This document shows, piece after piece, positions 1-10,200 of a stretch of DNA of 64,000 bases; within the stretch, counting starts at the first letter, position 1, and every line of letters begins with the position of its first letter. The notes beneath the pieces were generated by a model that worked only from the letters and a program-made list of their open reading frames with translations, was not told the origin of the DNA and searched no databases. Location: NCBI GenBank assembly GCA_014728035.1, contig WJMJ01000059.1, forward strand, positions 248,001 to 312,000, given 5' to 3'. Made by a program: the position numbers and the translations under genes. Source of the DNA: Promethearchaeota archaeon. Its GTDB lineage: Archaea; Asgardarchaeota; Thorarchaeia; Thorarchaeales; Thorarchaeaceae.

Positions 1-1269
1 ATAACCATCCTGGTTTTGAACAAAATATTTTGATAATATTCTTCTTCGTTCTGTTTCGTTATCAACTACTACTGTGCCAAATCCCTCATTATCTAAACCA
101 ATTCTACCTGCAGAATGTAATGCTTCATCTAATTCCCATTCGGTTAGCATGGTCAAATTTTCTTCTCCAGATAGCTCCATACCAATGCCTTGCATAAATA
201 CTCCCATCAGGAATACAACTGTAGCCTTCATTCCACTTGCAATAGAGAATCTTGTAGGCATTACTAACACTGGGATAATTCCTTCTGACCAAGCTTTTGA
301 AATTGCTCTTCGTTGAGCTGATGCTACTCCTTCATGAATAAATGGAACACCCATTCTTATTGTTTCAGCCAATTGTTGAGTCATGGTACACTCAGCATAT
401 TTTTTCATAACTTCATTTGATACTTCTATTAGTCTATCTTTATGTTCTGGCTTGAGTCGTAGATCCAACTTGTCATCAGGATTTGATCCTAATCCAGAAA
501 GTTGCATTGCAATTCTTTCACATGTGGAAGTATTGGGACAAAGAATTAGAGTCAATCCTCGTGAGTAATGAATGTATTCTGTAAGGTCTTTGAATTGTTT
601 ATCAATACCCTCAAATTGTTTCACGCTAAATATGCGTTTCAAATCTGGTTTTGGATCTTCTACGATTGTTGCTTGTAACCATTCTGCTAGTTCTGTAATA
701 TCAGCTACAGAGGGACATATCGCGAGATACTGAATCTTTTGACCTAACCCCATCATTTTGACAATTATACTTTCAAGTCTTGGGCCAATGCTCGTCCTTC
801 CAATTAGGTCCATTCTCTTAATAACTACACATCTCAGATTCTTGAGGATTTCGGGATGTGTTCGAATTGCAATACTGAATGCTCGATATGTAGCAACAAT
901 GACTCTTCCTATATGCAAGTCTGATTGGATAGCTTTTCTTCGTCTATCTATAAGGGTTGCTTCTACACCTAACCGGAGACATTTCTGCCCAATACTTTTT
1001 AGTGCTTGATTTGCAGAATGGGGATTTGGACATAGAATTACTCCTTTCGCTCGAAAGTCTGTTGCTATTGTACTGAGGAGACTTATTTCTGAAATTTGGT
1101 ATGCTTCTTCATAGTCGTAGGTTACAAGAATTTGGTTTTGTTTTCTAAGGATTCCTTTTTGAAGCGCATTCATCTGAAAGTCTGTAAGCTTGTCCATCCC
1201 TTCTCTTCTAAGAATCTCAAGAAGCCGAGGGGATCTCATTTCGAGTTCCAGCTCACGTAATGCACTCAT
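1..1269 (-). CDS. Ski2/Hel308-like helicase homologue lacking ATPase motifs (partial)
   Basis: I translated 423 codons by hand from the ATG at 1269; the gene runs off the left edge without an internal stop. The order of elements follows Ski2-like SF2 helicases: Q-motif-like start (DKLTDFQMNALQKG), a motif Ib-like VIVATYRAF, a motif II-like VVIKRMDLIGR followed by GPRLESIIVKM, a motif III region ending ITELAEWL, motif IV-like LTLILCPNTS, and motif VI-like ALHSAGRIGL. The catalytic positions are gone. Walker A (near residues 45-58) reads ILVTYDYEEAYQIS with no GKT. The DExH box has become IKRM. SAT has become CPS, and the second motif VI arginine is leucine. The open frame over more than 400 codons suggests a maintained protein rather than decay. 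I infer a structural or nucleic-acid-binding pseudo-helicase. The C-terminus is not visible. Confidence 0.75.
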   Translation of the reverse strand, partial: MSALRELELEMRSPRLLEILRREGMDKLTDFQMNALQKGILRKQNQILVTYDYEEAYQISEISLLSTIATDFRAKGVILCPNPHSANQALKSIGQKCLRLGVEATLIDRRRKAIQSDLHIGRVIVATYRAFSIAIRTHPEILKNLRCVVIKRMDLIGRTSIGPRLESIIVKMMGLGQKIQYLAICPSVADITELAEWLQATIVEDPKPDLKRIFSVKQFEGIDKQFKDLTEYIHYSRGLTLILCPNTSTCERIAMQLSGLGSNPDDKLDLRLKPEHKDRLIEVSNEVMKKYAECTMTQQLAETIRMGVPFIHEGVASAQRRAISKAWSEGIIPVLVMPTRFSIASGMKATVVFLMGVFMQGIGMELSGEENLTMLTEWELDEALHSAGRIGLDNEGFGTVVVDNETERRRILSKYFVQNQDGY

Positions 1270-1434
1270 TATTATCACTCATTTCCAAATGCGCAATTAC
1301 TTCTTACATCTATTATTCACTAAATAAACTAATGGTTTTCAATATATCGAGCTATTGTACCAAAAATGGAGCATTTTTTGGTTGTTGCGAATAGTTTAAT
1401 GGGGATTGAGCTAGACTGCAGCTGGTGATGTGCT

Positions 1435-2100
1435 ATGGAATTAGCAAGGTCTATCAAGTGCAAGGAATTGATGAAGCTCGACGTTGTTGATGCTGATGGG
1501 AAAGAAGTAGGCCACGTCGGTGATTTCACATTTGCCTTTAAAGATAAATTAGAGCTCCGCCAATTTGTCTTGGAAGGTTCGGCTTGGGAGGAATTTCTTG
1601 AGTCAATTAAAGTAAAACCGGACAGAGATCCTGTATTTGATGCATCAACAATAAAGAAGATCGATAAGAAACTATACTTATCTACTAATACTGATGAATT
1701 AAAGACTACTTGTGAAAACGATTGGATACCTGAAGATGAATACAGACTATCCGAACTTGAAAAGATGGATATTATTGACCGAGCAGGTATCAAAGTTGGT
1801 CGAATCATTGATGTTCATTTTGATGTTGATGGGTCTGCCTCATTGATAGTTGGAGGCGGCTTTTTTGAAGAAGCTCTTGAAGCAATTGGTCTGAAAGAAG
1901 ATGTTGACTTCGTCGTTCCAGGAGATGTACTTACTTGTCTTGGTGACAAGGTTCAGCTTGCTGTTACAAAAGACGAGTTAGGAACGACCATGGAAAAAGC
2001 TTTGAAGGAAAAAGCTCCTGATATCGAACGAGTGAAATCCAATAAAGCGGTTACTCGTGATATTGGCAAAGTCCGACTTTTCACACACCGCCCTATCTAA
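1435..2100 (+). CDS. Tandem PRC-barrel domain protein
   Basis: This 221-residue protein has two PRC-barrel-like units, about residues 1-80 and 105-195. Each opens with the family pattern of a basic or leucine-rich segment, then D-x-x-G-x-x-[VI]-G-x-[VI]-x-D (DVVDADGKEVGHVGDF; DIIDRAGIKVGRIIDV). No catalytic motif or membrane segment is visible. PRC-barrel proteins in archaea are small adaptor-like proteins, some linked to RNA metabolism or cell division; which role applies here is not visible. The start is supported by GGTGAT about six bases upstream of the ATG. A clear hairpin-T-run terminator follows, so this is probably a single-gene transcript. Confidence 0.75.
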   Translation: MELARSIKCKELMKLDVVDADGKEVGHVGDFTFAFKDKLELRQFVLEGSAWEEFLESIKVKPDRDPVFDASTIKKIDKKLYLSTNTDELKTTCENDWIPEDEYRLSELEKMDIIDRAGIKVGRIIDVHFDVDGSASLIVGGGFFEEALEAIGLKEDVDFVVPGDVLTCLGDKVQLAVTKDELGTTMEKALKEKAPDIERVKSNKAVTRDIGKVRLFTHRPI

Positions 2101-2108
2101 TCTCAATT

Positions 2109-2140
2109 ACATAGCCATTTTTTGGCTATGTCATTTTTTT
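2109..2140 (+). terminator. Intrinsic-type terminator after the PRC-barrel gene
   Basis: A perfect 9-bp stem (ACATAGCCA / TGGCTATGT) with a five-T loop is followed by CA and seven T residues, starting nine bases after the stop codon. Confidence 0.8.
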
Positions 2141-2269
2141 ACCTAGCATTACCTACCGCTTATGCTGATACATATAAACAAAGAAAAGGCAGCCCTGTCT
2201 TGATGATACTGTTCAAGTAATGACGTGTGTATACTAAAAACACATACGTTTGCTTCGAGGTATGATGAA

Positions 2270-3013
2270 ATGGCATTTGTGTCTACACGAGACTCCTCAT
2301 TCAAGATTATATTAAAAGATGATTTCAAAGTAAAGCCCGGTTCCACTTTTGTCTGTGGATTTCATGGTTTGGGTGAAGTTGGTTTTCTAAGTACTGCTCA
2401 TCTTACCCGTGCACTCGATACAGAGAGAGTTGGATATATCAAAAGCGATATGCTTCCTCTATTTGTGTCTATGGAGAATGAGAATCTTGTATTACCTTTC
2501 GAGATTTATTCCTATGATGAAAAGAATATGATTTTCTTAGTTCCACGATTTCAACCACACCAAAGTGAGCAATGGAGTTTCATAGACCATCTTGTAGATT
2601 GGATTTGTGAGAATGAATTCAGTGAAGTCTTACTACTTGGAGGGCTCGATGCTAGTTTCAAAGAAGATGACGATGATATGCGTTGTGTGCCCACCTCCGC
2701 CTATAAGGACAAACTTGAGAAATGGAATGTGCCTCTTCTTGAGGAGGGTCTTTTTGTTGCAGGGCCATTGGCCTTATTCCTTGCCGAATTGGAGATGCGT
2801 GAAGCTCCCGGAGTAGGTCTACTCACATATGCTACTCGTGGTAGGCCCGATCCCCGTTCAGCTGCATCCATGCTACAACGAATCAACCAGGTATATGGTG
2901 TTGAAGCTAATGTTGATCAGCTGATTGAAGAGTCAAAGGAGATTGAACGGCTCGAAAAGATGCGAAAGAGTATAGAATCTGATAGTGACCGAGCCCACGA
3001 TATGTATATGTAG
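2270..3013 (+). CDS. PAC2 family protein (proteasome assembly chaperone-like)
   Basis: A 247-residue soluble protein. The early glycine-rich FVCGFHGLGEVGFLS, the hydrophobic strand EVLLLGGLDA, and the late helix-rich tail with GLLTYATRGRPDPRSA are the pattern of the archaeal PAC2 family (COG1938-type), related to eukaryotic proteasome assembly chaperone 2. An upstream GTG at 2225 stays in frame. I chose the ATG at 2270 because GAGGT lies eight bases before it and homology begins after it. The gene stands alone between a terminator and convergent genes. The family assignment is fairly secure; a chaperone role in proteasome assembly is inference from the family. Confidence 0.8.
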   Translation: MAFVSTRDSSFKIILKDDFKVKPGSTFVCGFHGLGEVGFLSTAHLTRALDTERVGYIKSDMLPLFVSMENENLVLPFEIYSYDEKNMIFLVPRFQPHQSEQWSFIDHLVDWICENEFSEVLLLGGLDASFKEDDDDMRCVPTSAYKDKLEKWNVPLLEEGLFVAGPLALFLAELEMREAPGVGLLTYATRGRPDPRSAASMLQRINQVYGVEANVDQLIEESKEIERLEKMRKSIESDSDRAHDMYM

Positions 3014-3020
3014 ATGATTT

Positions 3021-3560
3021 CTAACCCAGTCTTCGAATATACCATCCTATGTCCACAAGGTTCTTTGCAACAAGCTTGTCTGAACCTAGTCGGTCAAGCT
3101 TGTTGGCATCAACAGATAATATAGCAATTCCAAGGCATTCTTTTTCTTCATTGAGTACAAGCACACGTTGGTTTCTGGATAGATTTTCAGGGAGTTCAAC
3201 AACAGACTCTCTTAGAATACTATTTCCATAGGTAAATGCTTCAGCAGCATGTGAAGAAACAATCAGATACGCTGCAGTGTCCAGTGCAATTTTCTGAGCA
3301 GCTATAAGACTTATTCTAAAATCACTTCCATCATATTCTCCCAACCATAATCCCATTGATTGAATCTCAAAAGTATTTATTTTATCAAGAATCTCTATCC
3401 AATCTTCTGGAATCAGATATACTGAGAGATATTTTTTCTTCTCAATTGAAACAGGTATTCGATTAAGTGAGATCTTTCTTGTTATATCATGACCAAAATC
3501 CTGATCAATTATATTTGAGATTGTTTTCCATAGTTCGGAATCTAACAGTTCAGCACTCAT
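3021..3560 (-). CDS. PUA-domain RNA-binding protein (COG3270/NIP7-like), partner of NOP2/Sun methylase
   Basis: A 179-residue protein with an N-terminal alpha/beta region and a C-terminal PUA-like domain (about residues 95-175). The domain shows the typical AYLIVSSHAAEAFTYGNSIL entry and a NQRVLVLNEEKECLGIAIL strand pair. PUA domains bind structured tRNA or rRNA. Its ATG follows directly on the stop codon of the upstream m5C methylase (no gap), so the two are almost certainly co-translated. I infer that this protein supplies the RNA-recognition module that in other lineages is fused to the NOP2/Sun methylase. Confidence 0.75.
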   Translation of the reverse strand: MSAELLDSELWKTISNIIDQDFGHDITRKISLNRIPVSIEKKKYLSVYLIPEDWIEILDKINTFEIQSMGLWLGEYDGSDFRISLIAAQKIALDTAAYLIVSSHAAEAFTYGNSILRESVVELPENLSRNQRVLVLNEEKECLGIAILSVDANKLDRLGSDKLVAKNLVDIGWYIRRLG

Positions 3561-4541
3561 CTATTTTACCCCCTCTTCTTTGATTATTTTTGCAACGAAG
3601 AAACCTTCAGTACCATCTCTATGAGGAAGAAATCGCTTGGTTAATTTCAGTGATTCATCAAGGTCAACTCCGTATGGATTGACTATTCCTGGGGTGCCAA
3701 AATCCAGTGATATCTTTGAAAGTTTTATTTCATGATGTTTCCTTAAAATATTATCAAGCACAAATTCATTTTCTTCTGGAGCTATGGAACATGTTGCATA
3801 GACTAACACCCCACCTGGTGCTAGAACTGAGATTGCTTCTTCTAGCATCTCTTCTTGTCTAGTTGCACAGTACCTTATGTCTGCCATGGATTTACTGGTT
3901 TTTCTTGATGAATCAATTGGAATCAATCCCTCACCCGAGCATGGCGCATCCAACATAATTTTGTCTGGTCGTAAGCCGAGCTCGCTTATTTTTCTTGCAT
4001 CTCCTCTTAATACAATCGAATTTATTACTCCACATCTTAGTATGTTACTTTCAAGACTTGTAAGTCTAAGTCTATCTTGGTCTATTGCAAATAACTTTCC
4101 AGTATTTTCCATAAGCTGTGCAATATGAGTACTCTTTCCCCCTGGTGCGGCAGCCAAATCTATTACTACTTCATTAGGTTTTGGATCAAGTACTCGCGAT
4201 ACTGTCATAGAGGGAACACCTTGAACATAGTAGTAACCCAACATATGCTCGAAGAGTGCACCAGGAGAGTAACCACCAAAATCTGCCCAGAATCCCTCCT
4301 CAATCCATGGGATTTGTTTTAGTTGCACATCTTTCTTTTCTAATCTCGAAATGAGTTCTTTAATAGGTATTCTCAATTGATTTACTCTAATCGCAGTCGG
4401 AATTGGTTTATCACAAGATTCTAAGAATTGATATGTTTCATCTTCACCCCATAGTGAAAGATATCTTTCAATCATATATGGAAGATATCCATATTTTTTA
4501 GCAATCTTCTTAGCTTTTTGTCGCAATTCCTTTCTATCCAC
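3561..4541 (-). CDS. NOP2/Sun (NOL1) family RNA cytosine-5 methyltransferase
   Basis: A 326-residue class I SAM methylase with all signature motifs: substrate-contact PTAIRVNQLRI near residue 48, SAM-binding DLAAAPGGKSTH near 127, motif IV DAPCSGEG near 197, and motif VI catalytic YATCSIAPEE near 245. Both family cysteines (PC and TC) are present, so it should be active. Members make m5C in tRNA or rRNA. The target cannot be told from sequence alone; the PUA-domain gene immediately downstream suggests a two-subunit methylation unit. The N-terminal 45 residues are helical and lysine-rich, also typical. Confidence 0.9.
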   Translation of the reverse strand: MDRKELRQKAKKIAKKYGYLPYMIERYLSLWGEDETYQFLESCDKPIPTAIRVNQLRIPIKELISRLEKKDVQLKQIPWIEEGFWADFGGYSPGALFEHMLGYYYVQGVPSMTVSRVLDPKPNEVVIDLAAAPGGKSTHIAQLMENTGKLFAIDQDRLRLTSLESNILRCGVINSIVLRGDARKISELGLRPDKIMLDAPCSGEGLIPIDSSRKTSKSMADIRYCATRQEEMLEEAISVLAPGGVLVYATCSIAPEENEFVLDNILRKHHEIKLSKISLDFGTPGIVNPYGVDLDESLKLTKRFLPHRDGTEGFFVAKIIKEEGVK

Positions 4542-4559
4542 TCGTTTTCCTTCCTCTTC

Positions 4560-5816
4560 TCAATCGTATTCTCTCACTGCTTCAAGTAATTTTTCTAGAC
4601 TTTGTGATATTACAGGAGTCTTTGGGATTAATGCTTTGATTAAGTGCAAATCTTTGAAACCTGAACCAGTTATCGGAACAATAATCTGGTCTTGTTTATC
4701 AATGGTACCATCTTCAATCATTTGCTTTAATCCTGCTAATCCGGCTACTCCACTAGGTTCACCAAATATCCCTTCATATTTTCCTAGTTCTACTAGACAT
4801 TTCTTTATGCTGTAATCTGAAACTGATATTGCCATACCTTTTGCATCTTCGAGATAAGTCAACGCTGCATCACCATCCCATGGAAATGGATCTGCCAGTC
4901 CTCCCGCACAGGTGTCGACATTTTCAGCTGGTTCTATCTCTGTTGGTTTCTTGCTTTTTTGAAAAGCCTCGACTAATGGTGAACATCCTGTTGGCTGAAC
5001 TACTACCGGTTTTGGTATTTCTTCAATCAGTCCCAACTCCTTGAACTCATAGATGCCTTTCATGGTACCTGACATCAATCCACCACTACCTGTTGGGAAA
5101 AACACCCAGTCTGGAGTTTTCCACTCAAATTGTTCAGCAAGCTCATAACCAATTGTTTTGTTTCCTTCATATTGGAAACAGTTAAACGGGCCAAATGACG
5201 GTATTGGTGTCCAATCAAGTTCGGTATATGCTTCTTGCAAAAGTGCTGTCGTTGGGTCTACATTTGGCACAGTGGGTTTGACTTGAATTACTTTCGTTCC
5301 TAAAACCAATAGATGAATCAATTTGCCTGATGGAACTTTTTCTGGCACAAGTACAATTGTTTTAGTACCTGATCTAGCAGAGTATGTGGCTAGTGATGCA
5401 GCTGCATTTCCAGAAGATGCAGATATAACGACACTTGCTCCATCTTCTATAGCTCTGCTTAATCCCACACTTATCGGTCTATCTTTGAAAGACCCCGATG
5501 GATTCATTGTTTCAATCTTCAAAAATAGATTATCGAGACCGTATTTTTTCCCTAGTCGGTCTGCTTTAATCAGTGGGGTTCCGCCCTCACCCAATGTGAT
5601 GATACTTTCTTTCTTCCTGATTGGGAGCAGTTCAAAGTATTTCCAATGTGCTGGATTGCGGCTAGATAATTCTTCTTGAGTGATGGTTTCTTTCAATAGT
5701 TCCAGGTCTGGGGTGATGTCTATTCTGCCTCCACAGCCATCATTTGGAGGTACATCATCATCTGAATATACTTTGCTGCATTTTGCACATTTGTACATAA
5801 ATCTTCTATGACGCAT
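4560..5816 (-). CDS. thrC: Threonine synthase (PLP-dependent)
   Basis: A 418-residue fold-type II PLP enzyme. The PLP-binding lysine sits in NPSGSFKDRP (near residue 110), followed by SSGNAAASLATYSA for the substrate and phosphate region and a GSGG loop (FPTGSGGLMSG). The N-terminus carries cysteines (YKCAKCSKVY, then GCGGR) that look like a zinc-ribbon extension, common in archaeal threonine synthases. It converts O-phosphohomoserine to threonine. The frame extends 12 codons further upstream, but the ATG at 5816 has GGGGTGAT seven bases before it. Related PLP enzymes such as cysteate synthase share this layout, so the substrate is likely rather than proven. Confidence 0.85.
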   Translation of the reverse strand: MRHRRFMYKCAKCSKVYSDDDVPPNDGCGGRIDITPDLELLKETITQEELSSRNPAHWKYFELLPIRKKESIITLGEGGTPLIKADRLGKKYGLDNLFLKIETMNPSGSFKDRPISVGLSRAIEDGASVVISASSGNAAASLATYSARSGTKTIVLVPEKVPSGKLIHLLVLGTKVIQVKPTVPNVDPTTALLQEAYTELDWTPIPSFGPFNCFQYEGNKTIGYELAEQFEWKTPDWVFFPTGSGGLMSGTMKGIYEFKELGLIEEIPKPVVVQPTGCSPLVEAFQKSKKPTEIEPAENVDTCAGGLADPFPWDGDAALTYLEDAKGMAISVSDYSIKKCLVELGKYEGIFGEPSGVAGLAGLKQMIEDGTIDKQDQIIVPITGSGFKDLHLIKALIPKTPVISQSLEKLLEAVREYD

Positions 5817-5919
5817 TTTACAATCACCCCTGCCAAGTGGCAGCTTCATCATTGATTTTCTTAATCCATGTTATGAAAACATCTAAGAGGTACTTCTAAT
5901 AGTATCGATTGAGTGAAAT

Positions 5920-6486
5920 ATGACTTCCGAGATTGAGGTGGAAATGAAACTCCCAATTACAGATATTGTTTCATTACAAGATAAGTTGGAACTCCTTAAT
6001 GCCCAACGCCTTGGTATATCTATTCAATCTGATATGTATTTTAATCATCCCTGTCGTGATTTTAGTTCAACTGACGAGGCAATTCGAATTCGAGAAAGTA
6101 TTGATGATGCTGATTCTGGTAAAGACAAGACCATCGAATTAACCTATAAAGGGCCAAAGCTCAGCAGTGGCACAAAAACCCGAGTTGAAACATCAATTGA
6201 ACTGAAACGCATGCATAATGCTTCTTTGCTTTTGCTTCAACTAGGTTTCAAGCATGTTCAAACTGTCAAAAAGACACGAACTTCCTATAATCTAAATGGA
6301 ATTACTCTTACAATTGACCAAATTGATGGATTAGGTGCATTTGTTGAGGTTGAAAAGATTGTTGAAAGCCACGAAGATATTCCTAGAGTTGAAAAGCAAC
6401 TCAACAAGCTTCTTGATAAGCTTGGTCTTGATCCATCTACGACCATCCGTGTTTCATATCTTGAAATGTTATTAGAACTGAGCTAG
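5920..6486 (+). CDS. CYTH-domain protein (class IV adenylate cyclase / triphosphatase family)
   Basis: A 188-residue protein with the N-terminal ExExK signature (EIEVEMKLPI). Charged strands follow that line the CYTH tunnel: a DMYFNHP segment, AIRIRE, ELTYKGPK, TRVETSIEL and FVEVEKIV. CYTH enzymes hydrolyse or cyclise triphosphate substrates (cyclic AMP synthesis, thiamine triphosphate or inorganic triphosphate hydrolysis) using metal ions. The pattern is complete, so activity is expected; which substrate applies is not visible. It converges with the HD-domain gene, the two stops sharing CTAG. No strong ribosome-binding site is seen. Confidence 0.85.
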   Translation: MTSEIEVEMKLPITDIVSLQDKLELLNAQRLGISIQSDMYFNHPCRDFSSTDEAIRIRESIDDADSGKDKTIELTYKGPKLSSGTKTRVETSIELKRMHNASLLLLQLGFKHVQTVKKTRTSYNLNGITLTIDQIDGLGAFVEVEKIVESHEDIPRVEKQLNKLLDKLGLDPSTTIRVSYLEMLLELS

Positions 6487-7070
6487 ATTTCCAATTCAGA
6501 ATGAATTTCTTTAACAAACAGGTCAAGAATATTGTGTCTATTTTTAGCCATTTTCTTAGCGATATCAGTATACATCAGATTGTGTAATCTGAGCAATTTT
6601 TCTTGTGCATGCTTAAGGAATCCTTCAAGTCCAACTCCTGTTTCAACAGCATGAGCAATTGTTCGATATATTCCAATTGCGCCTATAGCATCTAGTTTAT
6701 CTGCGTCGCTAAGAATTTGACCTTCTAATGATGTTGGTGATAGTCCTTCACTAAATCTATGTGTTCGTATAGTTTCTTTCACTTTTTTGGTTTCTTCTTC
6801 TGTGAAATCAATTGACCTGAGGAATTCACTACTCATCTCACCAGATAATATGGAATGTGAAACACCTGTACTTTTCTCTCTGACTCTTCCGATATCATGT
6901 AGTAATGCTGCAGACAATAGAATTTTCATATCAGCTCCAAGCTCAGCTCCTATTTTTTCTGCAATAGAATACACTCTTCGAGAATGATCTAGAGCATGAG
7001 CTCCTTTTGGAAATGGACTAAATATCTCTTCAATGAATTCTTCTATTTTTGAGAGGTACACTATTATCAC
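6483..7070 (-). CDS. HD-domain phosphohydrolase
   Basis: A 195-residue HD-superfamily protein. The metal ligands are all visible: H in HALDHSRRV, HD in ALLHDIGRV, a further histidine in IRTHRF, and D in LSDADKLDAIGAIG. The layout matches the small stand-alone YedJ/COG1418-type HD proteins, which hydrolyse phosphoester or nucleotide substrates. No substrate can be assigned. The frame opens with GTG at 7070 without a convincing ribosome-binding site; a second GTG three codons in is equally possible. It overlaps the convergent CYTH gene by four bases. Confidence 0.85.
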   Translation of the reverse strand: MIIVYLSKIEEFIEEIFSPFPKGAHALDHSRRVYSIAEKIGAELGADMKILLSAALLHDIGRVREKSTGVSHSILSGEMSSEFLRSIDFTEEETKKVKETIRTHRFSEGLSPTSLEGQILSDADKLDAIGAIGIYRTIAHAVETGVGLEGFLKHAQEKLLRLHNLMYTDIAKKMAKNRHNILDLFVKEIHSELEI

Positions 7071-7143
7071 ACATTCTTGAAATTCTGTTTGTATTAATAC
7101 TTGTAGATGGTATCACCGGAATTTTCATTTATCGAACGCGATT

Positions 7144-7152
7144 CATATAAAA
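7144..7152 (+). promoter_or_regulatory. TATA box for the surface-protein operon
   Basis: CATATAAAA lies about 127 bases before the TTG start of the giant surface gene, in the only sizeable gap (7071-7278). Nothing else coding is seen in the gap. AGAGGGAT at 7264-7270 serves as the ribosome-binding site. Confidence 0.55.
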
Positions 7153-7278
7153 CGAGAATGTATCGCTGAGAAAGCCTTATGTTTTTCCAACTATTATCTT
7201 GAGTATTGGTACGTAGTATATCCCATAAATGCCAATAACTAAATTCCCAACGCCTACTAAACAAGAGGGATTACACTA

Positions 7279-10200
7279 TTGAGCGATTCCACAAGCACAT
7301 CTCGCCGCAAAATTGGATTCACCACTATCGTGAGTTCAATATTTCTGATTGCAACACTTGTGTGGGGTACAACCACACTAATTATGATCCAAACAGGTCA
7401 AGGAAGAATTCAGACCCCTCATGAACCTTATACAGAAATTGAGGACTGGGCATATAACATTCCCTGGGCTGGCGGCCGTGCATCTTGGTTCGATAACATA
7501 AACTATACCGACCTGCCACTTGACCAACCTCTTCCAGAAGATCTAATGAATCAGTTGGAAAATGTGATATTCATTGCAGAACCCTCCGATCCTCTGCAGT
7601 TGTGGCGTGCTAGTGCATTTGACTCGTATGATGGCTCGGGATGGAAAAAATCAAGCATCGCAGAATATAGTGTATCAACCACCTCTCTTGCTGATGCAAC
7701 AGCTCAAGGAAATGAAATCTATACGGTTTATCTGAATTTAACAGCTGGGTCAAGTGTAGGTGAAGTCCAGCTACCTATCATCTTTCCAGACCAGCAAATC
7801 ATCACGGACTCATTCACTACCTACCCCTCTGGTCGGCTTTTGAGCTATACGTTGACAACTGATGATTATGGCACTGTCTTGTTGGGTCCGACAGTTCAGG
7901 GCGACCCTGGTGAAAATGTTTTGTTTAGTTATCAGGTAACTTATTCTACACAGGATTTAGAAAATATTGAATCAACTGCTATTGAAGATGCAAATGCTGG
8001 ACTGAATGCACCTCCATCAATCCGTAATTTATATTCGGTATTGGATATACCTCTTTCACAGCGTGTTCAAGATAACATATCACAATTTGACACGCTTAAT
8101 GCTTTTGAGAATTCTAGCGCTTTAGATGTCGCTTTATACGTAGAACAATATTTCAAGAGCACTTTTGACCTCATGATGGATCCTGATGAATACTCGGAGC
8201 GCCCATCTGATGGACAGGAAGTGACTGATTGGTTTATCGAACGTGGTGGTGGTCTTCCAATGGATTTTGCTACAGCATATTCAGTCTATATGAGAAGTCT
8301 TGACATTCCTGCACGAGTAACAATGGGTTATGCAGTTGGTGATCAAGATGGTGACCAACGAATCATTCGTGTTCGCCATATGATGTTCTGGGCGGAAGTG
8401 TTCATCCCTACAAGTGATGGTGGAGATTGGATTCAAGTCATTCCATTCTCACTAACCCCTGATATGGGTGGGGGGCAAACTCCCGAAAATGTTGATGAAA
8501 CTAGTATCGAATTATACGCTTTTCCTGCTGATTTGGACTTTCCATATGGTGTGATTGGTGAAGATGCGTATATTGGTGCAGCAATGAGTGCCGAAGGTTT
8601 CTTTATTTCCCAACCAGAAACTATCACCTTTTATGATCATACCGATGAGGTTGTTATGGGATCCACAACAATACAACCTGGGGAGTTGTTCCCACTTGCT
8701 AATTTGACCTATGTATTTCCCGAAGGATCCTTTATTGGCCAACATAATATTTCGGCAACATGGACCGGTCCTGATTTTTCCGTTTCCAATTGGACCTATA
8801 TCACAGTTGGTGGTTCAGCTTCACCAGTTAGCCTCCCATCTATTAGTGCTATTGATGGATTTATCAGAGACACACCTGATGTTATTGATCCAAAGACGGT
8901 CCAAGTTAACATTGCGAATGGGTTTGACAATCATACAGCATATTGGGATGACACGATTTCTGTTCAAGGTGTTTTAACAGTAGGTGGTTCTCCAGTTAAC
9001 GGGTCTACTTTGGAAAACGACCAAGTTCAGATTATGTGGGATAACGTATTTTATGCTAATGCTACAATTGCTGAAGACGGTTCTTATTCACTTGATATTT
9101 TTGTAGACCCATTTGATTTTGTTAGAATGACTGTTGGAGGACATGAGATCAAGTCGTATTATGCTGGAGAATTTACGGAAAGCAATGTTATTTTTCCTGG
9201 AGAGTCTCAACCCTCAACCGTTACAGTGCAAGGCATTGTTAGTTTCACATACTCTGTAACTCCCACCCTTACTTTCCGTGGTGATGTTATAGAATTCGAA
9301 GGTGTTGCTCAATTAAGAAATGGCACTACATTAGATGGTATTACAGTTGGAATCATTTTCGATGGTGTTTTGGTAAACACCACGACAAGCAATTCTTCTG
9401 GAGGATTTTTAGGATATTACACAATTCCTGGTGCAACCCCTTCCGGTTCTTATCCCGCATCTGTAAATTGGACCTCACCAGGCTCTGGTATTTACGCTAA
9501 TATTAGTGGTGATACGAGTACTGAAGTCTTTATAGATGTACAGACAGGAGCAACTGACTTGACTATTCAGACAAATCCCATAGCTCCAGGTCCTATTCAT
9601 ATTTTCGAATCAGTAACGGTATTTGGTAATCTTACTGAAACTGAAACTGGTAACGGTATAGTCGGTCGTGAAATTACAATATATTGGGAATCCGACTCTG
9701 TTATCAATTTAGGAACAGTCACTACCGGAACAGGTGGATATTATGAACTAACATTTGGAGTTCCAGATGGCTACCTTGGCAATGTTACTATTTGGTCCGT
9801 ATTTGATGCTGTTTCCGACCCAAGCTACTTGCCTACTGAATCGTTCAACCGGACAATGACTGTAGTAAAATGGCTTACTCAGGTGCAAGTATCCGTTGAC
9901 CCAAATCCTGTTCATCTATTAGAGGATCTCTCTATTGATGTTCGAGTATATCTACCTGAGAATGGAAGCTATTTGTCTAATGCTCCAGTTACAATATGGT
10001 GGCAAAACAGCACAACTACTCATAACCTTACAATTGAGATTACGAACTCAACTGGCTGGATTCATTATCAATATACAATTCCTATAGACCACTCATTTGA
10101 AATAGTAAACATAACCGCTCAATTTATCTCTCCCGCACTTGCCTATTCTGATAATGTATCTAGCTCATATTTTGTACAAATAACAAACTATCTTACAACA

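Noticed and set aside
1329..1808. 159-codon minus-strand frame over the PRC-barrel gene
   Set aside because: Serine/isoleucine-rich shadow of a convincing plus-strand gene.
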